Origin: CAZVFE01 sp964626405
GTDB lineage: Bacteria > Bacteroidota > Bacteroidia > Cytophagales > Spirosomataceae
Direction: 5' to 3'
Length of the DNA: 30,295 nt
Assembly (NCBI GenBank): GCA_964626405.1
Contig: CAZVFE010000015.1
Coordinates: forward strand, 1-30,295
In this document: piece by piece, positions 1 through 8,699 of the stretch
Position numbering within the stretch: the stretch's first letter is position 1
How the letters are laid out: the number at the start of each line of letters is the position of its first letter
Notes under the pieces: model-generated
Seen by the model: only the letters and a program-made list of their open reading frames with translations
What the model was told of the DNA's origin: nothing
Database searches by the model: none
Made by a program: the position numbers and the translations under genes

Positions 1-53
1 AGAGCACCTGACTCATAATCAGGGGGTCCATGGTTCGAGCCCATGCTGGTCCA
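1..53 (+). tRNA. tRNA with CAU anticodon (Met or Ile2), 5' truncated by window edge
   Basis: Only the part from the end of the D arm onward is present. The anticodon stem pairs 7-11 with 19-23 around the loop CTCATAA, giving anticodon CAU at 14-16. The T stem pairs 29-33 with 41-45 around TTCGAGC. Bases 46-52 (CTGGTCC) are the 3' acceptor strand and A53 is the discriminator. The next bases are CCC, so the CCA tail is not encoded and must be added by the CCA-adding enzyme. CAU can be elongator Met or the lysidine-modified Ile2 tRNA; the identity bases in the acceptor and D arm lie outside the window. Confidence 0.9.
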
Positions 54-59
54 CCCCTC

Positions 60-95
60 AAATGGTTGATATTCATTTATCAACCATTTTTTTTT
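60..95 (+). terminator. Rho-independent terminator of the tRNA
   Basis: An 11-bp perfect stem (61-71 with 78-88) encloses the 6-base loop TTCATT and is followed by a run of T to position 95. It lies seven bases after the tRNA and most likely ends that transcript. Its T tract overlaps the probable -33 element of the next gene. Confidence 0.85.
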
Positions 96-121
96 GGATT
101 TTTTTTTCTAAATTATTTTTG
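93..121 (+). promoter_or_regulatory. Probable Bacteroidota-type promoter of the rhamnosidase-rhaT unit
   Basis: TTTG at 93-96, a 17-base spacer and TATTTTTG at 114-121 fit the phylum's TTTG/TTG (-33) and TAnnTTTG (-7) consensus. The implied start near 126-129 gives a leader of about 25 bases before the ATG at 153. Confidence 0.5.
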
Positions 122-152
122 ATTAAATTGGTCTAAACTAAGCCAAAATACT

Positions 153-2834
153 ATGAATTTTAAATCTTTTAGAAGGGTTTTTGTCCTTTTTTACTTTATT
201 CCATTTAGCATATTCTCCCAAATAACCATTCAAGAGCTAAAAATTGAAAATTTAAAAGAACCAAATTCAATTGATATTTCTCATCCACGATTTTCATGGA
301 TTGCCGAATCCAAAAGTCAAGGGGATCGTCAATCCGCCTATAGAATAATTGTAAAAAATGGAAATAATTTGGTTTGGGACTCTAAAAGGGTCTCTTCATC
401 AAAATCACTATTTGTAGAATATGCAGGTTCTAGTTTATTGTCCAATACTTATTATTCCGTAGAATTAACAATTTGGAATAAGGAAGGTGTGGCATCCAAT
501 AAATTTAATTCTCATTTTCAAACAGCATTTATGAATAAATCTGATTGGAAGGCTAAATGGATAAATTCAGGAATTGATGCCGATAGTACAAATGGAATCG
601 TTCCGATATTTTCTAAGAGTTTCAAGTTAAAATCCAAAGTTAAAAATGCAAGAATATTTATTACTTCTTATGGATTATATGAGGCAAATATTAATAATTC
701 AAGAATTGGCGAGGCTTATTTAAGTCCGGGGTGGACATCTTATGATCATCATCTTCAATATCAAGTTTATGAAATAACTGATTTATTGAATAAGTCGGAA
801 AACAATATTGAAGTAAAATTAGGTTCGGGATGGTATAGATCAAAATTAGGATGGAGTTCAAATAAAAACTATTATGGTTCAAATACGGCACTTCTTGCCC
901 AAATAGAAATTGAGTATACAAATGGCAAGAAGGAAACAATAATTACTGATGAATCTTGGAATGCTAGAAAATCTTCCATTTTACTTTCAGAAATTTATGA
1001 TGGTGAAATTCAAGATACAAGGATAAAATTTAAGGATTCCTTCCCTGTAAAATTGATTTCTAAGACTTTTGATAATTTGGTTGCCAGTATCAATGAGCCA
1101 ATAACCAAAAATCAGTTTCTTCCTGCTCATAAATTAATGAAGAATGGTAATGATAGTTATATTATAGACTTTGGTCAGAATTTTGTAGGGTGGGCTAAAA
1201 TTAAATTAAAGGGTGAATCTGGACAAAAAATTACACTTCGGCATGTAGAGATGTTGGATAAGGATGGGAAACCTTATTATGAAAATTTGCGTTCAGCCAA
1301 AGCAACAGCCACTTATATATTGAATGGAGAAGAGCAAGTTTTGGAACCTCATTTTACTTTTTTTGGATTTAGATATTTGGTAGTTGAGGGATTAAAAGAT
1401 ATAAATTTAAAGGATTTTGAAGGGATTGCGATATATTCCAATATGGAGGAAACTGGATTTATGGAAACAGATAATCCGATGGTCAATCAATTATTATCCA
1501 ATATTAAATGGGGTCAAAGAGGGAATTTTTTGGATGTTCCAACGGATTGTCCTCAAAGAGACGAACGTTTAGGATGGACGGGGGATGCTGAGGTATTTTC
1601 GAGGACAGCCGCATTTAATTATCAAGTTAATCCATTTTTTTCTAAATGGTTGAAGGACTTATCATTTGATCAGTTTGATAATGGGGCGGTTCCCTTTGTT
1701 ATTCCTGATATTTTAAATAAAAGAGAACCAAGAACAAAGTCAGGAATTGGTGCTGCTGGTTGGTCAGATGCCTCCATCATTATTCCTTATAATTTATATA
1801 CCACCTACAGAGATGAACAATTATTAAAAAGACAATACCCTTCTATGAAGGCTTATTTAGAATATGTCGTGAAATCTTCCAATGATTTTCTTTGGAATAA
1901 AGGCTTTCAATTTGCTGATTGGCTTTCATATCGTGTGGATGATTCAAAGAGGACGATTGGACAATTATCCGCAGTGACGGATAATTATTTGGTGGCTCAA
2001 GCATTTTTTGCTTATAATCTAAATTTAATGATAAAAACAGCTCAGATTTTAGGAGAAAATGAGGATAAGCGAATATTTGAAGATCAGTTAATCAAGGTTA
2101 AAACTAAATTTCAAAAAGAATATATGACGCCAAATGGAAGATTGATATCGGATACACAGACTGCTTATTTATTGGCTTTGGCATTTGATTTAATTCCAGA
2201 AAATTTAGTTGAGAATGCAGTAAATAGGTTGGTGGAGAATATTCAATCCTATAAATATCATTTAACAACCGGATTTTTGGGAACTCCATTTCTAAATCCG
2301 ATTTTGACTAAATTTAAACATTTTGAAATTGCTGATAAATTATTGATGCAAGACACTTATCCTTCTTGGTTATATCCAATTAAGGCCCATGGTGCAACTA
2401 CTATTTGGGAAAGATGGGATTCCATGAAACCTGATAGTACTTTTCAGGATCCAAGTATGACGTCCTTCAATCATTATGCATATGGGGCCATAGGCGATTG
2501 GATTTATCGAAATATTGGTGGTATAGATACGGAAGAATTTGATGGAGCAGGTTATAAAATTTCCAAGGTGAAATTGTATATAGGAACAATTAAAGCTGCA
2601 AAAACAGAATATAAAACTCCATATGGAATCATTTCTACGAATTGGAAAGTAGAAAATGCAGAAGTGAAACTTTCATTATTGATTCCTTTTAATTCAGAAT
2701 CTAAGGTTTATTTACCAGATGGTTACAAAGATTTTGTTTTGGAAGGAGAAAATATTAATACCAAATTGAAACAAGATTCATTCGGAGAATACATAATCTT
2801 AGGATCAGGAAACTATCAAATTAGCTTTAAATAA
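153..2834 (+). CDS. Secreted GH78 alpha-L-rhamnosidase
   Basis: This 893-residue protein is a glycoside hydrolase family 78 enzyme that removes terminal alpha-L-rhamnose from glycans or plant glycosides by inversion. An N-terminal signal peptide (residues 1-22) is probably cleaved at S22/Q23, so the enzyme works in the periplasm or outside. N-terminal beta-sandwich domains are followed by the (alpha/alpha)6 barrel. The family signature DCPQRDERLGWTGD contains the likely general acid E471. The likely general base is E753 in TTIWERWDS. A beta-sandwich C-terminal domain follows. No lipobox or T9SS C-terminal domain is evident. rhaT begins five bases downstream, so the two are almost certainly co-transcribed: sugar released outside, then imported. 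The true substrate cannot be told from sequence. Confidence 0.93.
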   Translation: MNFKSFRRVFVLFYFIPFSIFSQITIQELKIENLKEPNSIDISHPRFSWIAESKSQGDRQSAYRIIVKNGNNLVWDSKRVSSSKSLFVEYAGSSLLSNTYYSVELTIWNKEGVASNKFNSHFQTAFMNKSDWKAKWINSGIDADSTNGIVPIFSKSFKLKSKVKNARIFITSYGLYEANINNSRIGEAYLSPGWTSYDHHLQYQVYEITDLLNKSENNIEVKLGSGWYRSKLGWSSNKNYYGSNTALLAQIEIEYTNGKKETIITDESWNARKSSILLSEIYDGEIQDTRIKFKDSFPVKLISKTFDNLVASINEPITKNQFLPAHKLMKNGNDSYIIDFGQNFVGWAKIKLKGESGQKITLRHVEMLDKDGKPYYENLRSAKATATYILNGEEQVLEPHFTFFGFRYLVVEGLKDINLKDFEGIAIYSNMEETGFMETDNPMVNQLLSNIKWGQRGNFLDVPTDCPQRDERLGWTGDAEVFSRTAAFNYQVNPFFSKWLKDLSFDQFDNGAVPFVIPDILNKREPRTKSGIGAAGWSDASIIIPYNLYTTYRDEQLLKRQYPSMKAYLEYVVKSSNDFLWNKGFQFADWLSYRVDDSKRTIGQLSAVTDNYLVAQAFFAYNLNLMIKTAQILGENEDKRIFEDQLIKVKTKFQKEYMTPNGRLISDTQTAYLLALAFDLIPENLVENAVNRLVENIQSYKYHLTTGFLGTPFLNPILTKFKHFEIADKLLMQDTYPSWLYPIKAHGATTIWERWDSMKPDSTFQDPSMTSFNHYAYGAIGDWIYRNIGGIDTEEFDGAGYKISKVKLYIGTIKAAKTEYKTPYGIISTNWKVENAEVKLSLLIPFNSESKVYLPDGYKDFVLEGENINTKLKQDSFGEYIILGSGNYQISFK

Positions 2835-2839
2835 AATTT

Positions 2840-3928
2840 ATGAACGTAATTTTAGGATTAATTTTTCACAGTGTAGGAGGATTTGCCTCTGGAAGTTTTT
2901 ATATCCCTTATAAAAAGGTAAGAGGATGGAATTGGGAAAGTTTTTGGATTGTTGGTGGACTTTTTTCTTGGTTGATTGTACCCCCAATTGCAGCCTATTT
3001 GACAATCCCTGGTTTTCAAGAAATTATTAAAAATTCTGAAAATTCGGTATTTCAATTAACCTATATGTTCGGAATATTGTGGGGAATTGGTGGGCTTACC
3101 TATGGTTTGGGTGTTCGTTATTTAGGCGTTGCATTAGGAGGAAGTATAATTTTGGGATTATCGATGGTGATTGGTTCAATTCTACCCTCTATCTATTATG
3201 ATATTTATCAGGTAGAAGGTAAGGAGACCTTTAGTCAGATGATTTCAAATAAATCTGGTTTAACAGTATTGGCAGGCTTACTTGTTTGTGTAATTGGGAT
3301 TATAACAAGTGGTAAGGCTGGAATTATGAAAGAAAAGGAATTAGGGGAGGGCAAGGTAGTGGAAAATCCTGAAGATAAGGCAAATGAATATAAATTCGGG
3401 TTAGGATTAGTTGTAGCAATAATTTCTGGAATATTATCAGCTTGTTTTAATTTCGGATTAGAGGCTGGGCAATCCATGAGCATGGTTGCAAATGAGGAAT
3501 GGAAAATTGCTAATCCTGGAATGGGGGAATTCCTTTACAGAAATAATGTAATATATATTGTGATTTTATGGGGAGGTTTAACTACCAATTTTATATGGTG
3601 TATGATATTAAATTTTAGAAATAAAAGCTTTAGTGATTACACAAATTCAAAGACTCCTTTATTTAAAAATTATTTATTTTCTGCATTAGCTGGAACAACC
3701 TGGTTTTTACAATTCTTCTTTTACGGAATGGGTGAAAGTAAATTAGGTAATGGAGCATCCTCCTGGATTTTACACATGGCAACTATTATCATTACCTCAA
3801 ATTTATGGGGATTATATTTCAAAGAATGGCAGGGGGTTTCAAAAAATACCATGCGAACAATTATTCTAGGAATTTTAATTATTCTTGGATCTGTCCTAAT
3901 TGTTGGTTATGGAAATTCATTAAAGTAA
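2840..3928 (+). CDS. rhaT: L-rhamnose/proton symporter RhaT
   Basis: This 362-residue integral membrane protein resembles E. coli RhaT (344 residues) along its whole length. The N-terminus (SFYIPYKKVRGWNWESFW, then VGG) and the LQFFFYGMG and SWILHMA segments are typical of the family. Roughly ten hydrophobic segments are visible. It is expected to carry free L-rhamnose across the inner membrane with H+. It starts five bases after the GH78 rhamnosidase, which would supply its substrate. No rhamnose isomerase, kinase or aldolase gene lies in the window, so catabolism must be encoded elsewhere. No clear terminator is visible between it and leuC. Confidence 0.93.
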   Translation: MNVILGLIFHSVGGFASGSFYIPYKKVRGWNWESFWIVGGLFSWLIVPPIAAYLTIPGFQEIIKNSENSVFQLTYMFGILWGIGGLTYGLGVRYLGVALGGSIILGLSMVIGSILPSIYYDIYQVEGKETFSQMISNKSGLTVLAGLLVCVIGIITSGKAGIMKEKELGEGKVVENPEDKANEYKFGLGLVVAIISGILSACFNFGLEAGQSMSMVANEEWKIANPGMGEFLYRNNVIYIVILWGGLTTNFIWCMILNFRNKSFSDYTNSKTPLFKNYLFSALAGTTWFLQFFFYGMGESKLGNGASSWILHMATIIITSNLWGLYFKEWQGVSKNTMRTIILGILIILGSVLIVGYGNSLK

Positions 3929-3955
3929 ATCTTCGATATTTATTTGTTTATTTTT

Positions 3956-3986
3956 TTTGAAAAAATCTAAAAAAAATGCACTTTTG
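3956..3986 (+). promoter_or_regulatory. Probable promoter of the leuCDAB operon
   Basis: TTTG at 3956-3959, a 19-base spacer and CACTTTTG at 3979-3986 match TTTG-N19-TAnnTTTG with one mismatch (C for T). Transcription would begin near 3991, giving a leader of about 35 bases. That is too short for a T-box or a peptide attenuator, and I see neither. Confidence 0.45.
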
Positions 3987-4026
3987 TTGTTCGATTTTTA
4001 ATTACTAAAATAGTATATATTCAAAA

Positions 4027-5433
4027 ATGAGTAATTCACCAAAAACATTATTCGATAAAGTTTGGGATTCCCATGTTGTTCGCAAGATTGAAGATGGGCC
4101 AGACGTGTTTTTTATTGATAGACATTTTATCCATGAAGTGACAAGTCCGGTTGCATTTTTAGGTCTTGAGACTAGAGGAATAGGGGTTTTATATCCTGAA
4201 AGGACTTTTGCTACGGCAGACCATAATACGCCAACAATTAACCAACATTTACCTGTGCAGGATCCATTATCTGCTAACCAGTTATTACAATTGGAAAAAA
4301 ATTCAGCAAAATATGGTATTTCACATTGGGGTTTAGGTAATCCGAAAAACGGAATTGTTCACGTAGTTGGTCCAGAAAATGGAATAACACAACCAGGCAT
4401 GACAATTGTATGTGGTGATTCGCATACGTCTACTCATGGTGCATTTGGGGCAATTGCCTTTGGAATTGGTACTTCTGAGGTTGAGATGGTATTGTCTTCT
4501 CAATGTATTATGCAACCAAAACCTAAAAAAATGAGAATTTCTGTGAATGGGGAATTGTCTAAAGGAGTAACACCAAAGGATGTAGCCTTATTTATAATTT
4601 CAAAATTGACAACAGGAGGAGCTACTGGTTATTTTGTAGAATTCGCAGGGGATGTATTTAGAAATATGTCCATGGAAGGAAGAATGACAGTTTGTAATAT
4701 GTCCATAGAGATGGGAGCGAGAGGAGGAATGATTGCACCAGATGAAAAAACTTTTGCGTATTTAAAAGGAAGAGAGCAAGCACCGAAAGGTCAGGAATGG
4801 GATGAAAAGGTTGCTTATTGGAAGACTCTGCCTACAGAGGATGGAGCATCTTTTGATAAAGAATATGTATTTGATTCATCTGAAATTGAGCCAATGATTA
4901 CTTTTGGTACGAATCCTGGTATGGGAATTGGTGTTTCAAAGAATATTCCTACTGATGATAAAGTTGAAGGATCTAAGGTATCCTATGAAAAATCATTAAA
5001 ATATATGGGTTTTGGGCAGGATGATAAAATGTTAGGAAAGAAAATTGACTATGTATTTATTGGCTCTTGTACGAATGGGAGAATTGAGGACTTTAGAGCT
5101 TTTGCTTCCATTGTTAAAGGAAGAAAGAAGGCCGAACATGTTACAGCATGGATAGTTCCGGGATCTCATGTAGTTGAAGCTCAAATCAAGGAAGAAGGAA
5201 TTTATGATATCTTAGTTGAAGCAGGCTTTGAATTAAGACAGCCAGGATGTTCTGCATGTTTAGCGATGAATGATGATAAGATTCCAGCTGGAAAATATGC
5301 TGTGAGTACCTCAAATAGAAATTTTGAAGGTAGACAAGGCCCAGGTTCTAGAACATTATTGGCAAGTCCATTAATGGCAGCAGCAGCAGCAGTTACAGGA
5401 GTAGTTACTGACCCAAGAGAATTATTAGCATAA
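4027..5433 (+). CDS. leuC: 3-isopropylmalate dehydratase large subunit
   Basis: LeuC (468 residues, normal length) carries the [4Fe-4S] cluster of isopropylmalate isomerase, which interconverts 2- and 3-isopropylmalate in leucine synthesis in the cytoplasm. The three cluster ligands are visible: C348 in GSCTNGR, and C408 and C411 in GCSAC. The aconitase-family HTSTHGAFGA segment is intact. It works as a heterodimer with LeuD, whose gene starts 12 bases downstream. If the adjacent synthase is a citramalate synthase, the same enzyme would also isomerise citramalate in the pyruvate route to 2-oxobutyrate. Confidence 0.97.
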   Translation: MSNSPKTLFDKVWDSHVVRKIEDGPDVFFIDRHFIHEVTSPVAFLGLETRGIGVLYPERTFATADHNTPTINQHLPVQDPLSANQLLQLEKNSAKYGISHWGLGNPKNGIVHVVGPENGITQPGMTIVCGDSHTSTHGAFGAIAFGIGTSEVEMVLSSQCIMQPKPKKMRISVNGELSKGVTPKDVALFIISKLTTGGATGYFVEFAGDVFRNMSMEGRMTVCNMSIEMGARGGMIAPDEKTFAYLKGREQAPKGQEWDEKVAYWKTLPTEDGASFDKEYVFDSSEIEPMITFGTNPGMGIGVSKNIPTDDKVEGSKVSYEKSLKYMGFGQDDKMLGKKIDYVFIGSCTNGRIEDFRAFASIVKGRKKAEHVTAWIVPGSHVVEAQIKEEGIYDILVEAGFELRQPGCSACLAMNDDKIPAGKYAVSTSNRNFEGRQGPGSRTLLASPLMAAAAAVTGVVTDPRELLA

Positions 5434-5445
5434 AAATTACTTAAA

Positions 5446-6036
5446 ATGGCTTACGATAAATTTAATATACTTAAAAGTTCAGCTGTTCCACTTCCAATTG
5501 AAAATGTGGATACAGACCAAATTATTCCCGCACGTTTCTTGAAGGCAACTGAAAGAAAAGGATTTGGAGATAATTTATTTAGAGATTGGAGATATGATTC
5601 AAAGGGAGAACCTATTGAGGATTTTGTTTTGAATAATCCTACTTATTCAGGTAAGATTTTAGTAGGAGGAAAGAACTTTGGTAGTGGCTCATCTAGAGAA
5701 CATGCTGCTTGGGCTATATATGATTATGGCTTTAGATGCGTTGTTTCAAGTTTTTTTGCTGATATTTTCAAAAATAACTGTTTAAATGTAGGAATTTTGC
5801 CAGTAACAATATCTGCTGAATTTTTACACGAAATTTATAGTTCAATTGAAGCAAATCCAAGTGCCGAAATTGAGGTAAATTTACCTGAACAAAAAATAAC
5901 GAATTTATCAACTGGGAATTTTGAATCATTCGATATCAACGGATATAAAAAACAAAATCTTTTAAATGGATTTGATGATATCGATTACCTTCAGAATATT
6001 AAATCTGAAATACTTGAATTCGCAAAAACGAGATAA
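5446..6036 (+). CDS. leuD: 3-isopropylmalate dehydratase small subunit
   Basis: LeuD (196 residues) is the swivelling small subunit that completes the active site of isopropylmalate isomerase with LeuC. The family sequences NVDTDQIIPARFLK near the N-terminus and GGKNFGSGSSREHAAWAI in the middle are present; the GSGSSREH loop binds the substrate carboxylate. Spacing to leuC is 12 bases and to the next gene 3 bases, consistent with one polycistronic message and stoichiometric production with LeuC. Confidence 0.97.
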   Translation: MAYDKFNILKSSAVPLPIENVDTDQIIPARFLKATERKGFGDNLFRDWRYDSKGEPIEDFVLNNPTYSGKILVGGKNFGSGSSREHAAWAIYDYGFRCVVSSFFADIFKNNCLNVGILPVTISAEFLHEIYSSIEANPSAEIEVNLPEQKITNLSTGNFESFDINGYKKQNLLNGFDDIDYLQNIKSEILEFAKTR

Positions 6037-6039
6037 TTT

Positions 6040-7554
6040 TTGAAAAAAAAGATAGAAATATTAGATACCACTCTTAGAGATGGTGAACAAACTAGTGGGG
6101 TTTCATTTTCTTCATTAGAGAAGTTGACTATTGCCAAAATGCTTTTAAACGAATTGAAAGTAGATCGTATTGAAGTGGCAAGTGCTAGGGTGTCTGATGG
6201 TGAATTTGATGCAGTAAAGAAAATTACTTCTTGGGCTGAATCTGTTGGAAAATTAGAACAAATTGAAGTTTTAGGATTCGTTGATGGAGGAAAGTCCTTG
6301 GATTGGATGGAGAAATCTGGTGCAAAGGTTCTTAACCTTTTAACCAAGGGTTCCATGAACCACTTAAAACACCAACTTAAAAAAAGTCCAGAGCAGCATT
6401 TTTCGGAAATTGAGGAAGTTATTTTAGATGCGAAGAAAAGAGGATTTCTGGTGAATGTGTATTTAGAAGATTGGTCCAATGGTATGCGTAATAGCAAAGA
6501 CTATGTGCATCAATTTATACAATTTCTTTCTAAACAGCCAATAAAAAGAATTTTGCTTCCAGATACTTTAGGAATATTAGTACCTTGGGAAGTAAAATTA
6601 TTTATTAGTGAATTGACGACTACTTATCCTGATATTCACTTTGATTTTCATGCGCACAATGATTATGATTTAGGAACGGCCAATGCCTATGAAGGTATAT
6701 TAGCTGGGGCAAAAGGTCTGCATTTAACGATTAATGGGATGGGAGAACGTGCAGGAAATGCTCCATTAGCAAGTACAATTGCTGTAATGAATGATTTCTT
6801 TCACGAATACCAAACCAATATTGATGAATCTAAATTATATGCGGTTTCCTTATTAGTTGAATCCTTTTCAGGGGTTCGGATTCCTCAAAACAAGCCAGTG
6901 GTAGGAGAATATGTTTTCACACAAACTGCAGGAGTTCATGCTGATGGTGATAAAAAGAATAACCTTTATCATTCTAAATTAATGCCAGAACGTTTTGGTA
7001 GAAAAAGAAAATATGCCTTAGGAAAAACCTCAGGTAAAGCAAATATTGAAAATAATTTAGAGGAATTCGGAATCAAATTAACAGATGAAGAATTAAAAAT
7101 TGTTACACAAAGAATTATTCAGTTGGGTGATAGAAAGGAAATGGTTACAAAAGAAGACCTTCCTTATATTATCTCCAATGTTTTGGATAGAAATGCCATC
7201 CAAAAAAATATTATCGTTGAAAATTATGTTTTAACGCATTCCAAAGATTTAGATCCTTCCTGCACCCTAAAGGTAAATATTGAAGGCGTTTCATATGAAT
7301 CAAGTGCCCAAGGAGATGGCCAATATGATGCCTTTATGAAAGCTTTAGATAAAACCTTTCAAAAAATTGGGAAAAAAATGCCTGTATTAACAGATTATAC
7401 TGTTCGAATACCTCCTGGAGGTAATACAGATGCATTATGCGAAACAAAAATTACCTGGAAATACAATAACAAAGAATATATTACAAGAGGCTTAGATAGT
7501 GACCAAACGGTTTCTGCTATTCAAGCCACAGAAAAAATGCTTAATTTATTATAA
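6040..7554 (+). CDS. leuA: 2-isopropylmalate/(R)-citramalate synthase family protein, TTG start
   Basis: This 504-residue acyl-CoA-condensing enzyme has the HMGL-like TIM barrel opening with LDTTLRDGEQ, metal-binding H204 and H206 in HAHND, and the GMGERAGNAPL motif. From about residue 390 it has a LeuA-type allosteric dimer domain, usually leucine- or isoleucine-responsive. The start must be TTG at 6040: an in-frame TAA lies two codons upstream, and the next in-frame ATG would remove the catalytic LDTTLRDGEQ segment. The leuCD and leuB neighbours favour isopropylmalate synthase. However, the architecture is also that of long citramalate synthases, and leuCDB serve that route too. The family call is firm; the substrate is not settled. 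Confidence 0.85.
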   Translation: MKKKIEILDTTLRDGEQTSGVSFSSLEKLTIAKMLLNELKVDRIEVASARVSDGEFDAVKKITSWAESVGKLEQIEVLGFVDGGKSLDWMEKSGAKVLNLLTKGSMNHLKHQLKKSPEQHFSEIEEVILDAKKRGFLVNVYLEDWSNGMRNSKDYVHQFIQFLSKQPIKRILLPDTLGILVPWEVKLFISELTTTYPDIHFDFHAHNDYDLGTANAYEGILAGAKGLHLTINGMGERAGNAPLASTIAVMNDFFHEYQTNIDESKLYAVSLLVESFSGVRIPQNKPVVGEYVFTQTAGVHADGDKKNNLYHSKLMPERFGRKRKYALGKTSGKANIENNLEEFGIKLTDEELKIVTQRIIQLGDRKEMVTKEDLPYIISNVLDRNAIQKNIIVENYVLTHSKDLDPSCTLKVNIEGVSYESSAQGDGQYDAFMKALDKTFQKIGKKMPVLTDYTVRIPPGGNTDALCETKITWKYNNKEYITRGLDSDQTVSAIQATEKMLNLL

Positions 7555-7557
7555 TTC

Positions 7558-8631
7558 ATGGCTAACAAGAAGATTTTAGTAGTTCCAGGAGATGGAATTG
7601 GACAAGAAGTAACCGAAGTAGGGAAAAAAGTATTAGATAGAATTGCTGAGAAATACGGACATAATTTTGAATATGATTATGCCCTTATTGGTCATGCTGC
7701 AATAGAAGCAACTGGTAATCCTTTACCAGATGAGACATTGACAAAAATGAAGGCATCTGATGCTGTTTTATTCGGAGCTGTAGGTCATCCTAAATATGAT
7801 AATGATCCGTCTGCGAAAGTTCGTCCAGAGCAAGGTTTATTAAAAATGCGTAAAGAATTAGGTCTTTATGCTAATTTAAGACCAATCAAGTTATTTGATG
7901 AATTATTATCGGCTTCCTCCATTAAACCTGAAATTTTAAAAGGTGCAGATATTCTGTTTTTCAGAGAATTAACAGGTGATATTTATTTTGGAGAAAAAGG
8001 AAGAAAAAATGATGGAGATACGGCATATGATATTGCTGAATATTCAAGATATGAGGTAGAAAGAATCGGAAGAAAGGCTTTCGAAGCGGCAATGACAAGA
8101 GGAAAAAAATTATGTTCTGTTGATAAGGCAAATGTGATTGAAACCTCTAGATTGTGGAGAGAAGAAATTCAAAAATTAGCAAAAGAATATCCAGAAGTGG
8201 AGGTAGAACATCAATTCGTTGATGCTGCAGCAATGATGTTAATCAAGGATCCAAAAAGATTTGATGTGGTTGTAACTGCAAATTTATTTGGAGATATCTT
8301 GACGGATGAAGCCTCTCAAATTGCAGGATCTATGGGTATGTTAGCGTCAGCCTCTATTGGTGACGGTACGGGCGTTTATGAGCCAATTCATGGTTCTGCG
8401 CACGATATAACGGGTAAGGGTGTTGCAAATCCTATGGCTGCGGTATTATCTGCTGCTTTATTATTAGATATTTCCTTCGGATTAAAAGAAGAATCTAATG
8501 ATATTATCAATGCAGTAGACCAGGTCTTGAAAAAAGGATATCGTACAGGTGATATTGCTGATTCGTCAACAGATAAGGCTATGATTTTAGGAACTGAAGC
8601 AATTGGAGAAGAATTGTTGAAGTTTATATAA
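7558..8631 (+). CDS. leuB: 3-isopropylmalate dehydrogenase
   Basis: LeuB (357 residues) oxidatively decarboxylates 3-isopropylmalate to 2-oxoisocaproate with NAD+. The N-terminal VVPGDGIGQEV, the catalytic-region stretch YFGEKGRKNDG, the metal-binding aspartates in LFGDILTDEAS and the NAD-site segment EPIHGSAHDI are all present. It starts three bases after the synthase gene and ends the leu operon; a strong hairpin terminator follows 16 bases later. Relatives act on methylmalate, tartrate or isocitrate, but the operon makes the leucine (or methylmalate) role by far the likeliest. Confidence 0.96.
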   Translation: MANKKILVVPGDGIGQEVTEVGKKVLDRIAEKYGHNFEYDYALIGHAAIEATGNPLPDETLTKMKASDAVLFGAVGHPKYDNDPSAKVRPEQGLLKMRKELGLYANLRPIKLFDELLSASSIKPEILKGADILFFRELTGDIYFGEKGRKNDGDTAYDIAEYSRYEVERIGRKAFEAAMTRGKKLCSVDKANVIETSRLWREEIQKLAKEYPEVEVEHQFVDAAAMMLIKDPKRFDVVVTANLFGDILTDEASQIAGSMGMLASASIGDGTGVYEPIHGSAHDITGKGVANPMAAVLSAALLLDISFGLKEESNDIINAVDQVLKKGYRTGDIADSSTDKAMILGTEAIGEELLKFI

Positions 8632-8647
8632 TTTATCCTATATAAAT

Positions 8648-8682
8648 AAAAAGGGACTCATTGATGAAGTCCCTTTTTTTTT
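8648..8682 (+). terminator. Bidirectional Rho-independent terminator between leuB and the convergent peptidase gene
   Basis: AAAAAGGGACT (8648-8658) pairs with AGTCCCTTTTT (8668-8678) around a 9-base loop and runs into a T tract ending at 8682. Read on the other strand, the same stem is followed by TTTTTATTTATA, so it can also end transcripts of the M42 peptidase gene coming from the right. Confidence 0.88.
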
Positions 8683-8699
8683 CTCATTATTTTTTCAAT

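Noticed and set aside
3929..4026. Possible leucine attenuator, T-box or riboswitch ahead of leuC
   Set aside because: The leader after the probable promoter is about 35 bases, with no Leu-codon run, no T-box sequence and no terminator hairpin.
6042..6050. Run of eight A at the start of the leuA-type gene as a programmed frameshift site
   Set aside because: The reading frame through the run already gives the expected conserved N-terminus, so no frameshift is needed; A-rich starts are common in this genome.
5991..6497. Open frame of 168 codons on the minus strand across the leuD/leuA junction
   Set aside because: It lies antisense to two well-supported genes and has no recognisable domain, signal or promoter.
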